64,000 nt of DNA. It comes from Streptomyces acidiscabies. Lineage in GTDB: Bacteria; Actinomycetota; Actinomycetes; Streptomycetales; Streptomycetaceae. Both the position numbers and the translations under genes were made by a program. The DNA lies in NCBI RefSeq assembly GCF_020010905.1, contig NZ_JAGJBY010000002.1:4402001-4466000 (forward strand), given 5' to 3'. This document shows positions 12,001 to 17,245 of the stretch, piece by piece. The notes beneath the pieces are model-generated. The model saw nothing but the letters and a program-made list of their open reading frames with translations, was not told the origin of the DNA and ran no database searches. Each line of letters begins with the position of its first letter. Positions within the stretch are counted from its first letter, which is position 1.

Positions 12001-13924
12001 CGCGTTGAAGCGGCCTGAGCTGGCGCGGCAGATGCTGGCGGGGGCAGGTGCTGGGGGAGGGCGGCCGAGCGACCTGGCACGGGAGCAGCAAGCCGCCGCT
12101 GTGCGGGAGCGGCAGAACGACTCCGCGCGAGACCCGGAAGCCGTGCCCTCGCGCGAGCCCGCCTCCACCCGGCGCGAGCCCACCCCCGTCCCCGTCGCCG
12201 TGATCGGCCTCGCCGGTCGCTACCCCGGCGCCGACGACGTAACCGCCTTCTGGCGCAACCTCGTTGCGGGCCACGACGCCGTCACCGAGATCCCGGCTGA
12301 CCGCTGGGACTGGCGTGCGGAGCCGACCGCGTCCCGCTGGGGCGGGTTCGTCTCCGACGCCGACCGGTTCGACGCGGAGTTCTTCCGGATCCCCCGCGCC
12401 GAGGCGGAGATCACCGACCCGCAGGAGCGGCTGTTCCTCCAGACCTGCTGGGCGGCGATCGAGGACGCCGGCTACACCCCCGCCACCCTGGTCGAACCCC
12501 GAGGCCCCGAACGGCGGCGCGCGGTGGGCGTGTTCGCCGGAGCCATGCACAAGGACTACGCCCTGATCGGCGCCCAGGCGGCGGAGACCGACGGCAAGCG
12601 GCTTCCCGTCAGCCTCAACCAGGGCATGATCGCCAACCGCGTCTCGTACGTCGGCGACTTCCACGGCCCGAGCATGGCCGTCGACTCCCTCTGCTCGGCC
12701 TCCCTCACGACCGTGCACCTCGCGGTCGAGAGCATCGCCCGGGGTGAGAGCGAGGTCGCGATCGCGGGCGGCGTGAACCTGTCGCTGCACCCCGCGAAGT
12801 ACCACACGTACGGCGCCGTCGACATGCACTCCACCACCGGCCGCTCCCGCTCCTTCGGCGCGGACGCCGACGGCTGGGTCTCCTCCGAGGGTGTCGGCGC
12901 CGTCGTCCTCAAGCCGCTGGACGCGGCCGAGCGGGACGGGGACCACGTGTACGCCGTGATCCGCTCGACCGCCGTCAGTCACGTCGGCGCGGGCAGCGGC
13001 GTCACCGTACCGAGCCCGGTCGCCCAGGCCGCCGTGGTCTCCGACGCGCTGGACAGGGTGGGCATCGACGCCCGCACGATCGGCTGCGTCGAGGCGCACG
13101 GCACGGGGACGAAACTCGGCGACCCGATCGAACTCCAGGGCCTGGTAAGGGCGTTCCGCAGGCGCACCGACGACACCGGGTTCTGCGCGCTGGGCTCGGT
13201 CAAGTCCAACATCGGGCACGCCGAGTCGGCGGGCGGCGTGGCCGGACTCACCAAGGCGGTCCTGCAACTCCACCACCGCACCCTGGTGCCGTCCCTGCAC
13301 TCCGAGACCGCGAACCCGCTACTCGGCCTGGAGGACACGCCGTTCAGGCTCCAGCACGACGTACGGCCGTGGCCCGAGCCCGAGTCGGGGACGCCGCGCC
13401 GCGCGGGGATCAGCTCGTACGGCGCCACCGGGTCGCACGCCCATGTCGTCCTGGAGGAGTACACGCCGGGTGCCCAACTGCCCTTGCCGGGGCCGCAGAT
13501 CGTGCCGCTGTCGGCGCGGGACGGGGACCGGCTACGGGAGACGGCCGAGCGGCTGCTCGCTTTCCTGGGCGGCGAACAGGTGCCGTCGCTCGCGGAGTTG
13601 GCTCACACACTTCAGGCTGGGCGCGTCGCGATGGCGAGCCGGGTCGCGTTCGTCGTCGAGGATCTGGGGGAGTTGCAGCGGGGGCTGGAGAAGTACCTCG
13701 CCGGTGGGGCCGGGAATCCCTGGGGCGCTCCGGGGACTCCGGAGGACATCGAACTCTGGATCACCGACAGGCGGTTGACCGACCTCGCCGACCACTGGAC
13801 CGCCGGCGGCGACCTCGACTGGCGGCGCCTGTGGCCCGGCGCCCGCCCGCGCCGGGTGCCGCTGCCGACGTACCCGTTCGCCCGTGAGCGGCACTGGCAC
13901 CCCGGCGTGGACGGGGGGCGATGA
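2..13924 (+). CDS. Hybrid NRPS / trans-AT PKS, 5' end cut by window edge
   Basis: Open at the left edge (frame read from base 2), about 4,640 residues visible. Approximate domain order by base: adenylation 2-1440, carrier protein 1540-1750 (GLNSVG), KS 1840-3110, DH 3610-4420, KR 4975-5530, ACP 5780-5990, KS 6150-7440, DH-like 7915-8720, ACP 8760-8960, KR 9590-10200, ACP 10410-10640, KS 10760-11970, KS 12190-13470. The specificity code read by eye is D-I-L-Q-L-G-L-I-W-K, the known glycine code, so glycine is added and then extended by ketide units. There is no AT domain, so malonyl loading must be in trans; the next gene supplies it and overlaps by ATGA. The first KS, DH and KR have intact catalytic motifs. 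Oddities: the second DH-like domain has lost its Asp, the third KS has Asn for the HGTGT His, no ACP separates the last two KSs, and the protein ends after a KS linker without ACP or thioesterase. It probably resembles the glycine-incorporating protein of oxazolomycin-type assembly lines; any upstream condensation domain lies outside the window. Confidence 0.93.
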   Translation, partial: RRSYPRERTLPELVEEQAARRPDAVAVTSDIESLTYRQLTEKIDRLAGHLRAEGVRPGRAVGVLVERGHLPVALLAVLKAGGSYVPLDPTFPVDRLSYMAEDAGLHLVLTTGTAESALGGIAVPRLRLDQLTGRTSSSGPAAGPDDTAYIIYTSGSTGRPKGVAVPHRALVNFLVSMKDEPGFGQDDTLLALTTVCFDIAALELYLPLITGGRVDIAPADVAKDGVKLRRHLESCGATAMQATPSTWKMLLATGWAGDRSLTALCGGEALDQDTAGALVERTRTAWNLYGPTETTIWSAVGRLTPGGRVTLGRAVANTQLLVLDAHGQQVPPGVPGELHIGGDGLATGYVNRPDLTAERFVPNLIAPELSPRLYRTGDLVHALPDGTLEYLGRADTQVKVRGYRVETGEVEAAMRRLAGVTEAVVVPSAAAGGNGVMLRGFYTGTGEPVDPAPLGAWLPEYMVPDVLVPLREFPQTLNAKTDRVRLGTAPLDELRAAYSELSTARTVVVPESPLVDELTRLVAEVAEVSEDRVPKDRPLGELGLNSVGFTTLSTRIGKVLGVEVYPTAFYQYPTVTGMAAHLLHAHAELRARFGARSTAAQAVPVDVVRPGSGTGIAVVGMAGRLPQSPDLDAFWQHLADGDDLIQEIPADRWDWRATEGSRSRWGGFVPDVDRFDAKFFGISPREAQLMDPQQRLVLETVWTALEDAAIRPSELAGRRVGVFLGVTNSDYLEVQRAAGQETDGHTITGAALSIIPNRVSYLLDLRGPSVAVDTACSSSLTAIHQAVSALRDGSCDLAIAGGVSLILDPSLYVALSKNEMLSEDGRCKAFDSRANGYVRGEGVGAVVLKGVDAAERDGDPVHAVIRGSAVNHGGRTNSLTAPSPDAQAEVIARAHRIAGTDPAAVGYIEAHGTGTALGDPIEVTGLRTAFTQLYEEAGRAVPAVPTVGLGSVKSNVGHLEGAAGMAGLFKVVLAMRHGVIPASLHVVEENRYLDLDGGPFRIVTEATPWERDGSLLRRAGLSSFGFGGAGAHLVLEEAPLANAVVDDRGPVLLVLSAHSRTALTAYAGRLAAHLREGRTSLADVAHTLRVGREPMPQRLAFVAGDRAEALGVLDAFAAGEPVGHSGRAGKGRTQSASWRRYLDSLIADRELEALAELWVEGEEFDWAGLGGEARRVRIPTYVFDRARHWVENAGAGEGSVAAAVVHPLLDTTSPDESTKRLTGTEFYLRDHLADGTPILPGVVLLEMARAADELTRGDGQLAKRVEDVTWAAPVRTGAGDVTVRIKLDRQPGRTGFEVLTGGGRPHATGTVVAAVRGERQTLDLGAVEGRCSSRTTGAEYYRRVDATGFHYGPSFQVVEWLAIGDREALARLVTPAHLRGDAGSYRFHPALMDAALQTAGSIATDDSTAPAHLPYSVGVVELLAERLPESGHAHARRTDDGSTPGVKVFDILVTDDDGVVVARIERFTLRALPSAKGGDEPLVAFEPYWRESASAPAALPKTVLLVDGARRGLGTRLAERTGARVVSVEPGAGFDPAELAGPVAIVHLAGDGFHEALALCRAWISRSGGEARYLYVHPEGAPEHAAISGLARAVRGEYPGLRMSAVACAADADLVAVVAAELGCAEAPVEVRTDGVRRLVGAWRPAELPAAGSGVFGAPGAHIITGGTGGIGLHLTERLASRGADIVLASRNQPSAEVVERVARLAGTGARILHVAADVTRREDVAALVQAAREHSGRVAGVLHAAGVLRDGFVLRKNPDDADAVIAPKMLGVRWLDEETRGEHLEYFAAFSSTAAALSSVGQSDYSYANAYLDHFVLGRERLRARGERFGVSLSVNWPLWRDGGMAMDVGAQQAMRRELGFGALGTGVALDGLERALGGSAPRLLLAAGDAGLIQRALEIEHLAPQGAPSAGVVRRVAEVGGAGLREVAEEFLRELLAGELKMPVEEIDSEEQFDRYGIDSLLVLSLTRELEARFGELSKTLFFEYFTVAELAGYFVEQHGEKLAELVGGAAEEAAGEPVGDAVAGPGVVEPVVEAGSGQAQSDGPGDVSDDDIVIVGVSGRYPGADDLREFWRNLRDGVDSVEEIPGDRWDHTRWFDSDRDAVGKSYSKWGGFLRDVDRFDPLFFRMSQVEAEHIDPQERIFLETVWHLLEDAGVTRSALAGTRTGVFVGMMYGHYQLYGVEEALRGEGAATSSSYASVANRVSYFFDLDGPSVGLDTMCSSSLTAIHLAAQAIRAGDCDAAVAGGVNISSHPLKYLQLSRGGFLSTDGRCRSFGADGDGYVPAEGAGAVLLKRRSAAERDGDRILAVVKASAVNHGGAGKGFSVPNARAQGDLIGTALQRAGWTAADLDYIEAHGTGTSLGDPIEVTGLLRAFGGQDLGGRKIPIGSVKSNIGHAESAAGMAAVTKVLLQLRHGQLAPSLHADTLNPNIDFESAPLRVQRDLAEWAPRSDAGGRPLPRTAAVSAFGAGGSNAHVLLEEYVPAHPRPTPQTLTPYVCTLSARDADQLSAYAGDLADFLRADGKDTHPASLAYTLQTGREAMAHRVAVVYEDRAQLLGRLDAFVKGDAEIPGVWTGVVRRNARGASAAAPEPRALAAAWTAGEAVDWRVLYEVPPPRVELPGYPFAGVRCWYGSAVAKEPEVVRVHEEFTLTSATPVIAGHRVAGRLLLPALAYIDLVHQAFRKQGFAYDSLELRDLTALRPLAVTAESPVRITLDAERTTPERWTIRIADQGGQPYATAELVSTGAVEFPALQRPAVPSASAVVQDLGAVYDRDAALGQVYSGAVRAGGQVWRDGEQLIAELTPPPGAASSGHLFHPGLMLGGAVAAGALLADVAEGGFFLPMYVESFRAVAPLNSACTARVLRSSVNRRDEIARLTVEFLSGDGRMIAELRGMASKLIRSEAPRATAVPTGSASLTATEDRVRRLIADALNRDAGELEPAVGYYELGIDSVSVLELVGQLERELGKSLPPTLLFEYTTIRDLAAYLDEHHPVAAQTPPAGTRLLTKEWEPVAGGTQGQLPSPVALLATSDTRALADRLARELPDAEVVTDLSARPDHFRVCVDLTGRARTGSVDDWLPWVQRLVSRASAAEPVVLLGVTRGLEGGDPVNLAGADRAGLYRMLQSEYANVRSRHVDLDPLDDDVTAVRQLVAELADTGEEPEVRHRAGQRQRAVLRENPGTSGLPPFTGEFGADEALFITGGTGGLGLAFARYAVRHWGVRRLVLLGRSRFPDRAEWESRRGDDARLDALLGLERAGAEVRVLSLPLDGSAPGQLERAVRESGVVGGVIHCAGVADRENLAFVGKPGDAVGAVVQPKVAGLDALVDAFAGHPLRFFAICSSVAAAVPSAAVGQSDYAMANAYQDYLATARPHGLPLLSVQWPSWSGVGMGGENPGPAYLRTGLGSVTEAEGTALLDHLLRRGAGPVVLPAVVHDAEWGPELLTRRRIEGERGEAVVRKPVVGGAAVAVAPEAAASWLLGLIAEQLHFDAGQLGVDVPIEDFGTDSIVMVQLLRKVGGRLGVEVDPTAFIEHPTVEGFVGWLAAEHPGEFAEAFGDGGGAGGAGPFDLGPVAKARPVDEPAPSVTRPHDIAVIGMSGRFPGAPDLDAYWKLLSEGRSAISPVPPERWGGDGSFVAGLVARDGFDPAYFLLSDEDAEAMDPQALVLLEETLFALADAGYAPVDVKGREVGVYVGARSRHLPDDETLSRTRNPIVAVGQNYLAANVSRFFDLRGPSVVVDTACSSALVALHSAAQALRDGDAEAAVVGGVTLLADDAGHRLFDQRGVLSPEPAFHAFDRRARGTVLAEGAGVVVLKPLDRALADGDRVQAVLKGIAVNNDGRTAGPASPNPVAQRAVMAKALARSGKRAEDVTHIETNAAGSAVHDLVELKAIQAVYRDGSRVACSLGSVKPNIGHPQCAEGIAGLVKVVLMLRERQLVPFLSGQEPPEHFDFAATPFMFARETRSWPDAPLVAAVSCFADGGTNAHAVVEGWSGPGGGRAALKRPELARQMLAGAGAGGGRPSDLAREQQAAAVRERQNDSARDPEAVPSREPASTRREPTPVPVAVIGLAGRYPGADDVTAFWRNLVAGHDAVTEIPADRWDWRAEPTASRWGGFVSDADRFDAEFFRIPRAEAEITDPQERLFLQTCWAAIEDAGYTPATLVEPRGPERRRAVGVFAGAMHKDYALIGAQAAETDGKRLPVSLNQGMIANRVSYVGDFHGPSMAVDSLCSASLTTVHLAVESIARGESEVAIAGGVNLSLHPAKYHTYGAVDMHSTTGRSRSFGADADGWVSSEGVGAVVLKPLDAAERDGDHVYAVIRSTAVSHVGAGSGVTVPSPVAQAAVVSDALDRVGIDARTIGCVEAHGTGTKLGDPIELQGLVRAFRRRTDDTGFCALGSVKSNIGHAESAGGVAGLTKAVLQLHHRTLVPSLHSETANPLLGLEDTPFRLQHDVRPWPEPESGTPRRAGISSYGATGSHAHVVLEEYTPGAQLPLPGPQIVPLSARDGDRLRETAERLLAFLGGEQVPSLAELAHTLQAGRVAMASRVAFVVEDLGELQRGLEKYLAGGAGNPWGAPGTPEDIELWITDRRLTDLADHWTAGGDLDWRRLWPGARPRRVPLPTYPFARERHWHPGVDGGR

Positions 13925-16900
13925 CCGTGCGGACCGTCTTCATGTTCTCCGGACAGGGCTCGCAGACCTACCAGATGGGCCGCGAACTCTACGACGAGGA
14001 ACCGGTGTTCAGGAACGCCCTGCACCGCCTCGACGCCGAACTCGACACCTCCGTCGTCGCCCGCCTCTACGACCCGGCCCGCCGCGTCTCCGAACCCTTC
14101 ACCGACACGGCGGTCACCCACCCGGCGATCGTCATGGTCGAACTCGCCCTCGCCGAGACCCTCATGGCGTACGGCGTCGTCCCCGACCTCCTCCTCGGCG
14201 CCAGCCTCGGCGAGTTCACCGCCGCCGTTCTCGCCGGGGTCCTCGAACCCGGCGACTGCCTGCGCAGGCTCGTCGGCATGGCCCACTCGGCGGCCGACTC
14301 GGCACCCGGCGGCATGCTCGCCGTCCTCACGGACCCGGCGCTGCTGCGCCAGGACCCTGATCTGCACCGGGAGTTGGAGCTGGCGGCCCACAACTACGAC
14401 GCACACTACGTCGTCGCCGGACCCCTGCACGCCCTCGACCGCACCGAGGCTCTCCTCACCGAACGGGAGATCGCCCATCAGCGCATCCCGGTGGCCCACG
14501 CCTTCCACTCCCACCTGATGGACCCCTCCCGGCGCGCCTTCGACGCGGTGTGGGCGGACGCCGAGTTCAGGACGCCGCGTATCCCGCTGGTCTCCAGCGC
14601 TACCGCCGGGCCGCTCCCCGAGGTCAGCGCCGGGCACCTGTGGCGCGTCGCCCGTGAACCCATCGAATTCGCGGCGACCGTACGGGAGTTGGAGGCGTCC
14701 GGGCCGTACCTCTACCTCGACGCCGGGCCCTCCGGCACCCTCCACAACTTCGTCCGCGCCAACCTCGCCGCCCGCCCCGGCACGGGCTCCGAGTCGATGG
14801 CGCTGCTCACCCCGTTCACCCGTGACACACGGCAGTTGGCCCTCGTGAGGGACCGCGCCCCGGCGAAAGGCGGTAGGAAAGTGAAAGTGTTCGGCTTCCC
14901 TGGGCAGGGCTCCCAGGTCAAGGGTATGGGCGCGGACCTCTTCGACGAGTACCCCGACCTCGTCGCCCAGGCCGACGAGATCCTCGGCTACTCCCTGCGC
15001 GAGCTGTGTCTCAGGAATCCTGAAGGGCGCCTGAAACGCACCGAGTTCACCCAGCCCGCGCTGTACGCGGTCGAGGCCCTGACCTATCTCCGCCGCAGCA
15101 AGGAGGACCCGGTTCCGCCGGACTTCCTCGTCGGCCACAGCCTCGGTGAGTACGCGGCCCTGTTCGCCGCCGGGGTCTTCGACTTCGCCACCGGACTGCG
15201 CCTCGTCTCCCGGCGTGGTGAACTCATGGGCCGCGCCTCGGGTGGGGGCATGGCCGCCGTCCTCGGTCTGGACCTCGGCACCGTCCAATCGGGCCTCGCC
15301 GATGCCGGGTTGACCGGTATCGACATCGCCAACCACAACGGCCCCGAACAGATCGTCCTCGCCGGGCCCGAGGACGAACTCGTCCGCGCCCGCGCCCTGT
15401 TTGAGGACCTGGGGGCACAGGTCGTCGTCCTCAACGTCAGCGCGCCGTTCCACTCCCGGTACATGCGCGACGCCGCCGACGAGTTCCGGCGGCTCCTGGA
15501 CACGACCGAGTTCCGGGCGCCCCGCATTCCCGTCATCGCCAACGTCGACGCGCGTCCCTACGACGCCGATCGCATCCGCGAGACGCTCGCCGGGCAGATC
15601 GTCGGGCAGGTGAGGTGGGTCGACACCGTACGGCGGCTGATGGCCCAAGGGGACTTCGAGTTCGTGGAGTTGGGGCCGGGGCGGACGCTACAGAAGATGG
15701 TGGCGAAGGTGCGGGCGGGGGTCGCGCCGATGAGCGCGGAGGAACTGGGGGAGCGAGCGACGCAGGCTGTCGAGACGCCGGTGGAACCTGCCAGGGCCGT
15801 CACGACGACCGCTCTGACGGGGGGAGCGGCGGCGCCGATCCCCATGCCCGCCCCCGTTCCCACCCCCCGCCGCCCCCTCGCCCCCGAAGACCTCGGCGCC
15901 GAGACCTTCCGTACCCGCTACGGCCTCCGCCTCGCCTACCTCGCCGGTGGCATGTACGGCGGCATCTCCTCCGAAGCCCTCGTCGTCCGGCTCGCCAAGG
16001 CCGGTGCGATGGGCTTCCTCGGTACCGGCGGTCTGAGCCTCGCGGATGTCGAGGAGCAAGTCCGGGGTGTCCAGGCCGCGTTGGGCCCCGACGGGCCCTT
16101 CGGCGCGAGCGTCCTGCACCGTCACGCCGCCCCCGACGACGAGCGCGCGCTCGTCGACCTGCTGCTGCGGCTCGGGGTCCGTACCGTCGAGGCGTCCGGG
16201 TTCCTGCGGATCACCCCGGCGCTGGTCAAGTACCGCCTCAAGGGCGGCCGGATCATCGCCAAGGTCTCCCGCACGGACACCGCCGAGGCGTTCCTCCGCC
16301 CAGCGCCCGGCGACGTCGTACGCAGTCTCGTCGAACAGGGCGAGGTCAGCGAGGAGGAGGCGGCGAAGGCGGCCGGGCTCCCCATGGCCGACGATCTGTG
16401 CGTCGAGGCCGGTGGCGGTTGGGTGACCGAGGCGGTGGACCTGGCCACGCTGCTGCCGACCGTCGTACGCCTGCGCGACGCCCTCGCCACCGGCCAGGAC
16501 CGTGTGCACGTCGGTGCGGCCGGCGGGATCGGGACGCCGGAAGCGGCCACGGCGGCCCTCGTGCTCGGCGCCGAGTTCCTCGTCACCGGGTCCGTCAACC
16601 AGTGCACGGTGGAGGCGGCGACCAGCCCCGAAGTCAAGGACATGCTCCAGGCGTTGGACGTCCAGGACACCGAACCCGCCCCCTGGGCCGAGATGTTCGA
16701 ACTCGGCGTCCGTGCCCGAGCCGTCAAGCGCGGCGTCTTCCTCCCGGCCCGCGCCGACCGCCTCTATCAACTCTGGCGCACCCACGCCTCGTTCGAGGGC
16801 ATCGACGCCGACACGCGCCGCCAGATCGAGGACATGTATCTGCGCCGCCCCTTCGAGGAGGCGTGGCGCGCGGCCCACACCGGCGGCCAGGAACCGGACG

Positions 16901-17151
16901 GGAAGCGGAAGTTGGCGCTGGCGTTCCGCTCGTACCTGGACGAGGGCTTCGAACTGGCCCGAACGGGCGCCCCCGGACGGCGAGTCGACTACCTCGTGCA
17001 CTCCGGACCGGCGCTGGGCGCCTTCAACCAGTGGGTGAAGGGCACCGGCCTCGAACCCTGGCAGGACCGCCACGTCGACACCGTCGCGGACCGGCTGATG
17101 GCGGCGACGGCTCAGCTGATCGAGGAGCGCTGCGGGGCGTTCAAGAACTAG
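13921..17151 (+). CDS. Free-standing AT-AT-ER protein for the trans-AT PKS
   Basis: 1,076 residues in three parts. AT1 (about 3-290) has a GASLGE nucleophile motif (Ser95), but the region after it reads RLVGMAHS, lacking the Arg that normally binds the malonyl carboxylate; such first ATs are typically acyl hydrolases that clear stalled chains. AT2 (about 321-605) has FPGQGSQ, GHSLGEY (Ser407) and SRRGELM with the Arg, so it is the likely malonyl-CoA transferase for every module here. The C-terminal part (about 655-1076) is a PfaD-type FMN enoyl reductase (AGGMYGG, GAAGGIGTPEAA). The gene overlaps the upstream PKS by ATGA, so the two are translationally coupled, and it ends before a hairpin terminator. 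No ER is built into the visible PKS modules, so the ER part would also act in trans. Domain functions are family-based inference. Confidence 0.93.
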   Translation: MTVRTVFMFSGQGSQTYQMGRELYDEEPVFRNALHRLDAELDTSVVARLYDPARRVSEPFTDTAVTHPAIVMVELALAETLMAYGVVPDLLLGASLGEFTAAVLAGVLEPGDCLRRLVGMAHSAADSAPGGMLAVLTDPALLRQDPDLHRELELAAHNYDAHYVVAGPLHALDRTEALLTEREIAHQRIPVAHAFHSHLMDPSRRAFDAVWADAEFRTPRIPLVSSATAGPLPEVSAGHLWRVAREPIEFAATVRELEASGPYLYLDAGPSGTLHNFVRANLAARPGTGSESMALLTPFTRDTRQLALVRDRAPAKGGRKVKVFGFPGQGSQVKGMGADLFDEYPDLVAQADEILGYSLRELCLRNPEGRLKRTEFTQPALYAVEALTYLRRSKEDPVPPDFLVGHSLGEYAALFAAGVFDFATGLRLVSRRGELMGRASGGGMAAVLGLDLGTVQSGLADAGLTGIDIANHNGPEQIVLAGPEDELVRARALFEDLGAQVVVLNVSAPFHSRYMRDAADEFRRLLDTTEFRAPRIPVIANVDARPYDADRIRETLAGQIVGQVRWVDTVRRLMAQGDFEFVELGPGRTLQKMVAKVRAGVAPMSAEELGERATQAVETPVEPARAVTTTALTGGAAAPIPMPAPVPTPRRPLAPEDLGAETFRTRYGLRLAYLAGGMYGGISSEALVVRLAKAGAMGFLGTGGLSLADVEEQVRGVQAALGPDGPFGASVLHRHAAPDDERALVDLLLRLGVRTVEASGFLRITPALVKYRLKGGRIIAKVSRTDTAEAFLRPAPGDVVRSLVEQGEVSEEEAAKAAGLPMADDLCVEAGGGWVTEAVDLATLLPTVVRLRDALATGQDRVHVGAAGGIGTPEAATAALVLGAEFLVTGSVNQCTVEAATSPEVKDMLQALDVQDTEPAPWAEMFELGVRARAVKRGVFLPARADRLYQLWRTHASFEGIDADTRRQIEDMYLRRPFEEAWRAAHTGGQEPDGKRKLALAFRSYLDEGFELARTGAPGRRVDYLVHSGPALGAFNQWVKGTGLEPWQDRHVDTVADRLMAATAQLIEERCGAFKN

Positions 17152-17182
17152 GCGGACGCAGAGCGAACCAGGCGGACGCCGA

Positions 17183-17219
17183 GAGGGGCGGGAATCCCGG
17201 ACTGGGATTCCCGCCCCTC
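17183..17219. terminator. Bidirectional hairpin terminator between convergent genes
   Basis: Perfect 16-bp inverted repeat (17183-17198 with 17204-17219) and a 5-base loop, lying between the converging AT-AT-ER and KS-ACP genes. There is no T tract, which is common for high-GC actinomycete terminators. The symmetry lets it work for both strands. Confidence 0.8.
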
Positions 17220-17245
17220 AGGCGTTCACGCACGGCTCAGAAAGC

